From Annulohypoxylon bovei var. microspora (taxonomy: Eukaryota; Ascomycota; Sordariomycetes; Xylariales; Hypoxylaceae), in contig MU405272.1 of NCBI GenBank assembly GCA_022836615.1, positions 1 through 64,000 on the forward strand: 64,000 bases of DNA, in the 5' to 3' direction. Both the position numbers and the translations under genes were made by a program. The notes under the pieces were generated by a model that made no database searches, was not told the DNA's origin, and saw only the letters and a program-made list of their open reading frames with translations. Positions within the stretch are counted from its first letter, which is position 1, and every line of letters begins with the position of its first letter. Positions 36,146-46,881 of the stretch are shown piece by piece.

Positions 36146-37459
36146 ATGGACAACAATATTAAACGCGCTCTTAATGGTCTTTCGGCCACGACACATAGAT
36201 CCCGAATTCCCCTATCAAACCGATCCAACATCAGTAGTAGTCTCGCGCGCCAACGCTCCCCCGAGACCCGCTGGGACCGCAAGGACTCCTCGGAAAGCCA
36301 ACCTAGCTCTCACGACTCCATATATGATGCGGCTTGGGCATCAGATCCGAGCGAAGCTGCCAGATCACCTTATCAAACTCCAGATCCGGCCCTGGTTCCG
36401 GTTTCAGCACCTACAAATACACATAGGCCCATGACTCCACCCTCTCGTCCTAATCCCATAGACCCAAGCTCGGAGTCCCCACTGTCCAAACTCGAGCAGT
36501 CGGCCTCAGCGTCCACCTTCGAGACACAATTTTTATACGGCCACGGCACGGAGTTAGCACCCATCGCCGAGCAGCGCAGCATCGCGACGCTGCGGACTGC
36601 CGCTACGGGGAGTAGTCCGGCCACATCGAATATTTCGCCGTTGCTAAAACACCAACCGTCCAGCCTTAGCAGTAGCAGCATAAACACGCCCAACGAAAAT
36701 AGCAGTAACCACAACACGCCTCCCCGACGGCCACTACGCCGCCAGCAGTCATTTAGCTTAGACGACCTATCCGCCTCGCCTGCTCTTAGCAACCAACGGC
36801 GCAGTAGCGGCAGCAGGCGTGTCAGCGGCGAAAACTCGGAGCCCGGCGGGAGCAGCGGCGTCGATGGCCTCAACCTCAGCGGTATTAGGATCCCGCGCCT
36901 GCGCACCATCAGCAAGCGGCACTCGCCGCCAACCGTCGAGACGGTCAACATCCACGCGTACCCGCAAAAGCCGCTGTACCCTCCGCACCAAGCACCTCCC
37001 ACGCCCGTCGGCTACGCGGAGTGGCTGAGCTCGCACGGGGCCCGCGCCTCGCACCACTACCCGGCGCACCCGAGCACCGTCTTCGAGCAGCCGTTCCGCG
37101 GCGTGCGCAGCGGGCACGGGAACCTCGAGACGCACCCCTTCATGCGGCGGCCGAGCCAGGCCCGGCCGACCCCCGGCCCCCCCTGCAACACCCCCCTGGC
37201 CCCGCGCAAGGGGCTGCGGGTTAGGGGCGGCGTGCTGCCCGGCGGGGACGCGTGCGATCCCGTGCTGCGGGTCGAGCTGTGGGTGTGCAAGGCGTGCGGG
37301 CGCCCCGCGGATCAGCGCTGGAGCTTGCTGTCGACGCTGGTCGGGCAGGGGGCTGGGATGAGGCGCGGGGACGAGTGGTGCACGAGGTGCTGCTGGCGGA
37401 AGATGGTGCATATGTGGTGTTGCTGCGAGCCGTTGGGTGAGAGTGCGGAGATGCGGTGA
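36146..37459 (+). CDS. Unrecognised Ser/Pro-rich protein with Cys-rich C-terminus
   Basis: Single open frame, 437 residues, ATG start. I do not recognise the family. Residues 1-290 are low-complexity Ser/Pro/Arg with several RRxS-like sites, probably disordered. A conserved-looking block (IPRLRTISKRHSPPTVETV, NIHAYPQKPLYPP) leads to the last 70 residues. Those carry the only ordered-looking part, WVCKACGRP, WCTRCCWRK and MWCCCEP, eight or more cysteines in CxxC-type pairs suggestive of a zinc ribbon. The second half (36,800-37,440) is far more GC-rich than the neighbours, so antisense frames are long there too. The start overlaps a short uORF. It is convergent with CIA1. The gene call is likely but not certain; function unknown. 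Confidence 0.65.
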   Translation: MDNNIKRALNGLSATTHRSRIPLSNRSNISSSLARQRSPETRWDRKDSSESQPSSHDSIYDAAWASDPSEAARSPYQTPDPALVPVSAPTNTHRPMTPPSRPNPIDPSSESPLSKLEQSASASTFETQFLYGHGTELAPIAEQRSIATLRTAATGSSPATSNISPLLKHQPSSLSSSSINTPNENSSNHNTPPRRPLRRQQSFSLDDLSASPALSNQRRSSGSRRVSGENSEPGGSSGVDGLNLSGIRIPRLRTISKRHSPPTVETVNIHAYPQKPLYPPHQAPPTPVGYAEWLSSHGARASHHYPAHPSTVFEQPFRGVRSGHGNLETHPFMRRPSQARPTPGPPCNTPLAPRKGLRVRGGVLPGGDACDPVLRVELWVCKACGRPADQRWSLLSTLVGQGAGMRRGDEWCTRCCWRKMVHMWCCCEPLGESAEMR

Positions 37460-37851
37460 GGATTCGTTCGTTGGTGTGTTACCTATTGAAGTGAGTAAGG
37501 GGACTGAGGGAGATGTTAGTTGGAAGAGGGATGAGATGAGGTTGGTGTCGTTTGCTTCTCAGGACCTGTTTTTCTTTCTTGTATAATCAATAATTCTTGT
37601 ACGGTAGGTAGGTATGGAGTGAGGACATTCTCTAGGAGAGAAGTGCTAGGTAATGTTTAACGTGTCCTAGTTTGGTTTGATCATAGCTCGTTGCATTGGG
37701 CTTCCCGTTCTACATGCTAAACCTAGGTAGTCCATAATGGAATGCGATATGCTTCCCCTAATTCATGGTGAATCTAGCCCTCCAAGCTTTCGTCATTATG
37801 TACAGGTTCGAGTAATATACTCATTTCGGTTCCTAGGAGAAACCCATCAGA
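37460..37851. other. Convergent 3' flank, Cys-tail ORF / CIA1
   Basis: 392 bases between two facing stop codons. It contains GGTAGGTAGGTATGG near 37603, one of the dispersed AGGT runs. No gene. Confidence 0.5.
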
Positions 37852-39183
37852 TTAGGTAGGTGGTTCTGATATGATCTGCCACGGCCGAACAATGCCATCA
37901 TCTCCGGTCGTGACTAGCATCTCTTCGATTCCTCTCTTCTCTGGTGGACATCCCTGGTCGTATCTCTTACACCAGGTAATGTGATTGACTTCGTATGGGC
38001 CATGGGCAGCTGATGTCGTCGAAGCAACCTTCCATCTCTTACTCTCCTGCGGCTTCTCCGTATGGCCGTTCGTCATAGGAACATCGCCATCCAACTCCGC
38101 AGCAGCCTCGTCCTCCACCGTACCATTCGGGCCCGCCTCATCGCTTTCAGCGTAGACAACAATAACCCCGTCACTCCCCGTACTAGCCACCATACCCGTC
38201 GCAGCGCTCCACGTCGCAGAGTATATATCGCGCGTATGCGCCTGCGGCAGCACAGCCGTGCACTCCCAGTCCTCCTTCAGGGAGCGGCGCATGGTATTCG
38301 GGATGCCGCCCATACTGCCCCACGCATGCTGCGGCGCCTGCTCCTCGTCCTCTTCCTCCTTAAGCGACCATATGCGGACCGAGCGATCCGCGCTCCACGT
38401 CAAGATGCGCGGGAACCTGTCGCCCTTGGGCTTGGGCTCCCACTGGACGCCCCAGACGGTGCCCTCGTGGCCCTCGAGCACGGCGACGCACACCCACTCC
38501 TGCTCGCCCTCCTCGCGCCACACGCGCACGGTGTTGTCGTAGCTGGCGCTGGCCAGCACGTCGGTGCTGTAGCGCCCTCGCCCGGCCCTGTTGGTCTCGG
38601 GACACCACGCGACGGCCTTGACGTCGCCCTCGTGCTCGCTGAGCACGGCGACCGTCTCCCACTCGTCGTCGTCCTCGCTCGCGCCCACGTCCTCCCACAC
38701 CCAGACGCTCTTGTCGCGGCTGCACGTCGCCAGGAACTGGCCCGTCGGCGAGAACGATACCGACTTGATCTCCGAGTCCTGGCCGTCCAGTATGATGATC
38801 AGCTCCCAGTCCTTGTCGCTGCTATCATCGTCGCTCGAGTTTGTGTTCGCGTTCGTGACCTCCACCTCGAGGTCCTCCGCCGCGCCCAAGTCGCTCCACC
38901 GCCATAGCCCGGCCGTCGAGTCGAAGCTGCCGGTGACGAGGCACAGCTTGTGCGGCGCGAGGTTCGGCTTCCAGGTGGTGGAGCGCACGGAGCGCTCGTG
39001 GCCGTTGGTCAGCGCGCTGTGCGCCGAGAGCGTGCTGAGCGAGAAGACGGTGACGGACTTCTGGTGCGCGGTGGCGAGGAGCGGGAGCGTCGGGTGCGGT
39101 ATCGACTGCCACGCGCGCTGGTACAGGTCGGGTTTGAAAGGGGGCAGGGGCGCAAGCTTGACGGATTCGGGAGGAGGAGGCAT
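37852..39183 (-). CDS. CIA1: Cytosolic iron-sulfur assembly protein 1 (WD40)
   Basis: Intronless, 443 residues. The frame extends upstream to 39249 without an ATG, so I start at MPPPPESVKLAPLPPF (39183). Cia1 is the propeller of the CIA targeting complex that hands Fe-S clusters to cytosolic and nuclear apoproteins. Seven WD-like repeats can be followed: RSTTWKPN, GSFDSTAGLWRW, IKSVSFSPTGQFLATCSRDK-SVWVWE, DVKAVAWCPE, SASYDNTVRVWRE, HEGTVWGVQWEPK, TWSADRSVRIW, DIYSATWS, and the last VTTGDDGIVRPWQII. Acidic Asp/Ser and Ala/Glu inserts lengthen loops between blades. It lies tail to tail with the Cys-rich ORF and has a long 3.6 kb upstream region. Confidence 0.9.
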   Translation of the reverse strand: MPPPPESVKLAPLPPFKPDLYQRAWQSIPHPTLPLLATAHQKSVTVFSLSTLSAHSALTNGHERSVRSTTWKPNLAPHKLCLVTGSFDSTAGLWRWSDLGAAEDLEVEVTNANTNSSDDDSSDKDWELIIILDGQDSEIKSVSFSPTGQFLATCSRDKSVWVWEDVGASEDDDEWETVAVLSEHEGDVKAVAWCPETNRAGRGRYSTDVLASASYDNTVRVWREEGEQEWVCVAVLEGHEGTVWGVQWEPKPKGDRFPRILTWSADRSVRIWSLKEEEDEEQAPQHAWGSMGGIPNTMRRSLKEDWECTAVLPQAHTRDIYSATWSAATGMVASTGSDGVIVVYAESDEAGPNGTVEDEAAAELDGDVPMTNGHTEKPQESKRWKVASTTSAAHGPYEVNHITWCKRYDQGCPPEKRGIEEMLVTTGDDGIVRPWQIISEPPT

Positions 39184-42100
39184 TTTGTCTCCTTTTTTTT
39201 CTCTCCGGTCCCGGGCGCGGGAATGGGTCGAGGAAGTAGACGCCGACACTATCTCTTTCTTTTGTTTATGGTTGACCAGTTACTACCGTATTTTATTTTG
39301 AAAATAAGAGAATAAGTTCTTGCTGCACGATTTGCGACGATGGGATGTATGAGAGTGAAGCTTAACTAATGAAAATTCGTCGAATTATCGGTGCTAATTG
39401 AACATCGCGGCAACCCTGTATTACTGACGTATGCGGGGATAGTGGGGTTAGGCCTGGCACTTCAGCGGGGTGGAGCTCTATAAAATACAAGAGTACATCA
39501 TATATCATATGGATGTCTTTTAGGAGCATCGTCGCATCATCAATAACCCCTTTTCCAACACGGAACGATGTAAGGAACTGGTGAACATACTTATTCATAT
39601 TCTAATCTACGGAGCTTGTATTGAGGTATAGTTCGTATATCACCATAGAACACATAAATTAAGCTTGGAATCAATCCTGCCTGTGGTGTGGATACCTTCG
39701 TATTGTGTTTACTTATCCTGTGCTCAATATATTTGCCAAGGAGTTGCGCTTCCTCAGATGTCTACAGGGCTAAAGTCAAGTTTTCTACGGAAATGCTTCG
39801 AGAACGCTTCGAGAACAGTCTGAGAAAAGCTGAAAGATGCTAAAGCCAAGTGATTTCAAACATCGTATCTATAATAACCTAAGCGTATCCTTAAGCTACG
39901 AGTAGCCGTAAGAACAAAGCATTGTGATTTATTATTATGAAGCCGAAGCTTTGGGCTAAAAATTATATTGTTGGAGTCCTTAATTCTAGCCCGCATCCAT
40001 TCAACTCAACTCAAATCATTTAGGTCGACTTGACTTGTTACGAAATATGAGACATTAGTGATCTAGGTCGCTTGACCGATTGTTACCTACCTACATAGGT
40101 AGGTACCCATATCCATGTCTGTGAAGCAACGGTGGATGTTTTAATATCCCGATGATAAATACCTTGGAAGTTATAGCAGTTTCTGGTAATCTATTGATAT
40201 ATTCTCAGTGAACACAAAGATTCCGGCGGCAAATCAGCCCCCTGACAGAGCTCTCGGCAAGTCATATGTACTGGTACCAGAAGCCTAGTAGTATGCTAAA
40301 TGCAAGAAATTTCATTTTTGGGCGGCGTAGGGCTGTTAGAGCTTCAAGGATTTCCCTAGAGATCTCTCTGTGGACAGTACATAGATTCCGTTATTTTCTT
40401 ATGGGCGAGCCCTAGCATTTACCCCTGAGCTCTTACTATATGTACCTATGTACATACTATAGCCCCCGGGAATTTTTGCACGATTTTGTAACACAACGCT
40501 AGATAATCCTAGGAAGGCTCTTCTAAATGTCGATGGGGGGAATTTACAAGCGGTCAAGGTCTTACCAGTGTGTTCTAACGTCAGCCCCCTTCAATCTCTC
40601 TCTTAATAGCCCAGTAGCCGTAGAGCTGAGCTAATAGCTAACGCTTGGTTCCCGAGGGCTTGAGCTACTAAACGAGGGCTGGATAGGCGAAAGCCCCGAG
40701 AAAACGAGAAAACGAGTATAGGGGTTAGATATCGAAAGGCTCTTACGAATTACTTGAATCATGTATCTATCTCGATTTTTGTTGGCCAGGAGAATGCCAT
40801 CAACTAAGCTATAATTCGCTAGTAGTAATCGAGGTAAGACAAGCAATAATCTAGAACATTACTATCATAGGTTGGCATGATTTATAATTTTCCACCTGTT
40901 CTCTTTATTTGCGGTTAGAGACCTGCTGCCACGGAACACATGGCTCTGTCTCTGCTTTTGAACGCCACGACTAGCTGGTAGCCTTGGCGGTGACATTCTG
41001 TCTACCTCGTGGCAAGCCTAATTCCTGCAGCCTTTTTGCCGTAGGGTCCGAGCAAATTCATACCAATCTAGGTCATTGAGTAACCCCAAACTTGGAACTT
41101 TTGGTTCGATCGCCGGTGAAACAGATGCGGTTGGAGCCTAATTCTGCAGTAGTATGAAGATCATCGAACGGAGGTCGGGATCACATCTCTAATGGCGCTT
41201 TAAATTAAGTTGACTCACGTCGACTTAACCGAGTAGGAATTCTTCATTGGCTGTTGTTATGGCTGGAGAGAAGACGGGAAGCAAACTCAATGGCGTCGAA
41301 TGACAGTCGACCTCAGCTTCCATGGCGTGCTGATCTCTTCTTTTTCGCCATAGGCTAACTGTTTTACCTAGGTACCTACCTACTCAGCCACTTAGGTAGA
41401 TAAACTGAAGCCCTAAGCTAGGGCAATCTAGAAGAGAGGCAACCAGGAGCTAATTATGTGAATTAGACTGTCGAAAGTTTGATTTACACAGCACAGACGA
41501 AGTGATTAACTACTTCAAAAGGCCGTTAATTTAATGCTGAGGCTCCCTTGGATCGGAAGTTACCGAATGGTTGGAAACGAGATCTCGGAATACAACGTAA
41601 ACCATCCAGGGATCATGGGAAGGGGGGAAGTGCCTGCATCCTTTTACCCCGTAACCTTGCAAGATCCCCATAAGTCCAGTAATCCCTGTGTATTTAGGCT
41701 TACTTGCTTCAGTCGAGAATCTAGTATGTGATGTGGTCCAGATTCGGTATTTTAAAGCTAGCAACTACATAGTAGCATAATCTACCTATTCATTGATATT
41801 GGAAATTGTTAGTAAACATGCTACCTGCGGTCATCAAATTAGAAATGAAAACAAGTAGCAGAATAGGACGATATAGCGGTGGTCCTAGCTGGGGGTGTCC
41901 GTCAGCGTATATTAAGCCTAGCTTCGTGGACTATGATACATGAATGTCTGATTCGTAAGTGGCGGTTTGTGTGTGTATTTGAAAGATGCTATTTGTGCCC
42001 ATCTTCATTGGTTTGCGGAAAAAGCCAAGTCGGGGCTTTCGAATCTTCAATGGTTAGTGTTGTTAGTTATTGGCATAACGTAGTTAGTTATAGAAAGCCT

Positions 42101-42806
42101 AGAGGTATTGCTATCCATGCTGTTGGTAGATGTGCCAAGTCGTGATCTTCTTTTGAGTGCCATTGTGCTGGAACTGCAGCGATTAGTGTGATATCAATAT
42201 TCTCACGTTTGCTCCTAATACACTATTAGGAAAAGAAATCCCGAGGGCCCAATGAGAGCGCTTTCCGCACAATTCCGGTTCATTTTTGGAATCGACGCCT
42301 TCCTTCCCATCAAGTGAGACAATGCTGCTATAATTATTCTCTGGACGCGTTATCAATTGTTGTACCATCTGATTACTAGTAAGGCTCTAGAGCGTCATCG
42401 ACTTCGACTTTGCTTCTAATCCAGCGCGGCCGTATTATAGCGTGACCACATATCTCGTAGAGCTCGGTTTTATCTTTCATTCAGTCTGAATCAGAGCTTG
42501 GGACACCACCGTATACTTGCGGCGCTCCCCAGGATAACGTCTAAGTTCAGCTTTCACGTGTTATCCTAGCTATTTCTCTCGAGTCGAATCTGACTACCTC
42601 TTGGCATCTCCAGACCGATGAGAAAGCTTCTGGGTTCTTCGTGTCGGTACTTTTCTGGTAGTAATCAAGTAACTCGACGAACAAAGGTCTTCAAGCAACA
42701 GCAACATGCCGTTCTCGTTACCGTAAGCCCTTATTGATGACTGAAGTCACATCTTGGCTAGTCACTGAGGTGACCATCGACCCTTCCTCAAGAAGCACTC
42801 TTCACG
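39184..42806. other. 3.6 kb divergent intergenic region, CIA1 / MHYT
   Basis: No supported gene. Notable parts: a 10-base-arm palindrome TACCTACCTA-CA-TAGGTAGGTA at 40084-40105, a second AGGT/ACCT cluster near 41366-41400, and scattered small frames without ATG or domains. Close to the MHYT gene, two upstream ATGs occur: a 6-codon uORF at 42706-42726, and a long overlapping frame from 42737 to 42985 that runs through the MHYT start. Confidence 0.5.
40084..40105. repeat. Palindrome TACCTACCTA-CA-TAGGTAGGTA
   Basis: Perfect 10-base arms around a 2-base spacer in the CIA1/MHYT intergenic region. Confidence 0.9.
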
Positions 42807-45642
42807 ATGTCAACAGACGACGAGACTCTGGCACAGTACGTGGGCGAAATAGTCCCTCGGTCCTTTCGGCATGGTACGATAATTTTAAGTTATATCGTCT
42901 CTTGCGTCGGAGCGGTATTGACGCTCGAACTACTCAACCGGAGAACTTCTCGCAATGGTTTAGTCAACCATCTCATTCTTTTTAGTGCTGCAATAGCGAT
43001 GGGAGGGATATCGATTTGGTGTATGGTAAGGCTTCATCATGAAATACCCATCAATAAACTAGCCGTCGCCTAACTGGTTACAGCATTTCGTCGGCAATCG
43101 CGCAATCACCTTATCCAATGATGAACCCGAACTCCGTATCGACTATTCTAGTGGTTTCTCTGCGATCTCGTTTTTCGTGCCGGTGATTGTACTCCTTGCA
43201 GCTTTCTTGGCTATTGGCGCGGGCTACAAGGTCTCCTGGTGGCGAATCTGTTGTGGAGGAGTACTTGCTGGCGCCGGTATCTGCGGAATGCATTATCTGG
43301 GTAACTATTCCATCGAAAACTATGAGTGCATATATAACCCAGTGTATGTGGCGGGAGCAGTCCTCATTGCTGCGTTTGATAGTACCCTGGCCTTGTCTCT
43401 ATTTTTCGTTTTCAGAGCGTCTTGGAGGAATGCATGGTGGAAAAGAGCGCTGTCGGCATTTCTACTAGCTGGGGCAGTATCGGGAATGCACTGGGTTGCG
43501 GCTGTAGGTACCCAATACCGTCTGATACACTTGAATGAGCGCGATCAAATCTCTCAGAGCCAGGGCATCAAAGTCGCCACTTGCTTAACGGTCATTGCTG
43601 TCTTATTTATATTGGGATCTATCGTCTATGCGACATGGCTCGCAAGACGCCGTGCGAACAAAGCTCAACAAATCGTCTTGGGGGTCGCGGTGTTCGATAA
43701 GTCAGGGAGGATTTTAGTGAGCCCAGACGGCTTGCTACCCAGTGAGAAGATTACAGACACTTATGTCGAAAAGACCCAAGGCGATATCTTTAGTATTTCG
43801 CATCCCCTTTTCCATTGGATGTTTCAGGTTTCTCGGAATTGGAATAGCGTGAACGGTATGATTGATGGAATAACTGGTCACTTATCACGCTTGCCGAAGG
43901 GTAGTCGAGATAGCAGGATTCGCCTCATTACCGATGACGGACAGCCTATCGAGAATTATGACGCTATTTTCCGAGAATTATTCTGCGTTGCGGCCGCGAG
44001 CTTAGCAGGTAAGTTGAAGGAGAAGCTTACCGACGTCGGGATTTTATGGGATGAGATCCTAGCTACCGGGGCAGATCAACTACCTCAAAAACTCGACCAG
44101 AGAATCGACTGTACGCTGGAAGAAGGGACATATGGCCAGTTCAACGGGGGACGCGGGAGTGGGATTGTGCGACCGCATGAATATGGACGTGGCTCGCTCA
44201 TGTTTTTAGTTCGCCACCTCGAACATGTACACGACGTGGATCGACTTGAGGCTGCTGGCTTTCGATTCGCGGAGATTCACCAGGTGTGTGGAATCATCGG
44301 ATCTCGCATGCAGATAAAGACTAGAGACCTGAAAGGCAAGCTGACGAATATGGCGGCTTTCGCTGAAGGGAGCGCTGTAATGAGACCAGGCGTACATTTG
44401 GGCTTTTTCGGTGTCAAAGCTCGTGTCGGAACTTTTGGATTCGATATTGTAGTCAAGAAAGGCACTCGAAACTTACTCCCGACTATGCCGATACCGATCG
44501 AACGTCTCGAGGCATGGCAGATGGAAAGTATGTATATCCTAGAATTTGTCCAGTAGCTTCTGTCGCTTGTTCGGGCGAATTCTCAACCCAATCCCGCTTG
44601 AAATCCTCAGGTTTACAAAACAATATCGTATTAAAATAGCCCGCGAATGGAATTGCTGACTTCTCATGTTGCAGTTATTCGACAGTTCGACAGAATGAAT
44701 GTCCCTCTTCTCTTCCAAATCCTCGACGAGCTGAAAAAGCTTTCTCCCCGAGAAATGCTTTTCGCCTCACAGATGTCTGATGCCCTTCAAGCTCTCCGTG
44801 CCTGGATGGATGATCCTATCTTTGACGACGCCGTTATAACATCCAAGGTGGTTCAGGTACCTTGCTGGGCTCAGACTGGATCTAGCTCAGCTAAATCTTG
44901 TACGATGATTGCGTTATGTATAATGATGCCAATTCACGTCAGCGCCAGCAGTCCAAGATGTGAATTTATTCCCTTAAATTTCTTCAAGGTTCACCAGATG
45001 GCGTATAAGGATTCGCCTCAACTCGCCGCTTTTGCACGATACGTGCACCGGGAATTATCCCCAATCGCCAATTCAGCACCGATTAAGTCGCCGCGGGCAA
45101 CGTATCAACAAGCCGGGCGAGTTATCTTCTCGCGGAATCGTTGGGATTTGCTGCGTCGTTTCCGAAGATCGAATACCAACAACTATGATATTGTGGGAAA
45201 TAACTACTCGGATCATACCAACTCAGGCAGGAGGTCTTCTAGCCATGATTCAGATCACACTAGCTCTACGATGAAGCTCTGTAACCAGGACTCTCACGAT
45301 GGACAAAGGTCAGGTAGTGATGCAATGTCTGACAGAACAGCGGTACACCAACCCTCCTCTTTAGGGGGCATCATGGTGTCGCAAGAAATCCAGGTCGATA
45401 TAAGACAAATCGACGACACAAGTGGAAACTTGTCTATTCCATCGAAAGCTGCTGTAAGCACAGACCGGGTGACGATGGTCAAGGCTGGAGCGGGCTTCGA
45501 CTTCGAGATGGACGTTTTACCTAGAGTAGAGGATGTGCGTATAAGGGCACCTTTCGGCTCGGTTGTGGCCGAGCGCGAGAAGGTCAACGAAGTGATTACA
45601 TTCGTTGATGAGCTCTTCGCTGTCTGCGTCGACGGACTTTGA
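42807..45642 (+). CDS. MHYT-domain integral membrane protein
   Basis: Three exons, 42807-43025, 43084-44527, 44675-45642; 876 residues, phases consistent (WCM-HFVGN; QMES/I-IRQFDRMN). The 240-residue N-terminus is strongly hydrophobic, with about seven membrane segments. It carries three copies of the MHYT motif: CMHFVG across the first splice, GMHYLG, and GMHWVA. In bacteria this domain is a proposed metal-bound sensor of O2, CO or NO, fused to signalling domains. Fungal versions have a long cytoplasmic tail of unknown function, as here (KVVQVPCWAQTGSSSAKS, ending GGIMVSQEIQVDI...). No known output domain is visible. A basic/Ser-rich insert follows about residue 690. A long out-of-frame upstream ORF overlaps the start. 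Confidence 0.87.
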
Positions 45643-46881
45643 TATCTCATAACCTTAACCGTATAATGTGGATGACTATGAGACGGCGATGACTTCACAT
45701 ACCTAATAATCATCGTATGTATATAAGTACTATACTTAGGTGCGCAATGAAAAGGATTTATGATTAAATCTTTGATCTTCAATCCTCAACAGTCATTTGG
45801 GACTTTGTTCGGGTTATCATTGGCTGTGTAACGAGGCACGCGCACGTGGAGAAGGTTAGCTACGTTGAGTGGATTGCCCCTGTTTGTTCATACATATGTA
45901 ACTATTGAAAAGTGACACAATATCGAGTGGCTTGGTAATTTACCAATCAAGATTATATAAAGCACTATTTATGGATAAAGTCAAATTTTAGTCGATAGAA
46001 GCAATGTTATGAAATTGTACTTATCTAAAATTGGGTTATGATTGACGGGATATTTAATACCGAGCAGCTCTAAGAATCTTGGAAGGCTTCCCCCTGTTCA
46101 ATCTAGCTGTCTAGCTATCTCGATAAATACATATACTCCTTTTGCGGGGTTGCGCGCTTTACAACTTTTTTTCCACCGCATCCACCCCGTAAGGTTTTCT
46201 CCTGTCATGTGGATGTTGCCGCATTCTTAATTACGGGTCACTGTGGGGTATGGGCCGTAGCTCACTTTTCGCTTCGGGGAAGGAGCTGCGGTACCCGGTT
46301 TCTCACAAGCTAATAGCACGGCTAAGAGCAAGACCTTTCCTCCATAATTATTTCGGTTTAACTTTGTTGCTTTGTATCTGATATGAAACGATGTTGATAT
46401 CAACATTTCCACGTATTCTTCTCCATTATTATTGTTCCTCCAACTCCTCCAATTCCTCTTCTCCACTGTCAGGAGAAGTCAAAGACGGCGTGGTCACCCC
46501 CACGCTGTTACCAACACCATCTAGCTTCATTACCACAAGAAAGTGAGGGAAATTTGTTTTAATTCTTCAAGATATCACATATATTTAGTTACTTCGAGCT
46601 TCGAGTTAGTCAGTTCTGAATTGAAATTCATTTTCCCGATATAGCCGACCGCCGATTAAGGACCTTGTTCATTTTCATCCCTCCACATACGAATAGCTCT
46701 ACCCTTCCTTTGACGAGGCTCGAGCTGAAGAATTTTGGCTGGCCTAGCTATTGTGTTCTCATTCCTACTCAATCACATTTAATCATACTTTGCATTACTA
46801 CCTAGGTAGGGAGGTCTTACTGGTAGTGCAACCATACTGCACACATTCAAATATTAATAAGAGCTTCGCCTCGCTACTATA
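45643..46881. other. Intergenic region, MHYT 3' flank and GUT2 promoter
   Basis: 1.24 kb with no supported gene. The perfect palindrome TACCTAGGTA lies at 46800-46809, about 75 bases before the GUT2 ATG. Small frames at 46042-46466 carry no recognisable content. Confidence 0.5.

Noticed and set aside
36767..37411. 214-codon minus frame over the Cys-tail ORF
   Set aside because: Arg/Ala/Pro low-complexity shadow in very GC-rich sequence; no ATG context or domain.
38062..38907. 281-codon plus frame antisense to CIA1
   Set aside because: Low-complexity Arg/Ala/Leu/His product typical of the reverse strand of GC-rich coding DNA; CIA1 is clearly real.
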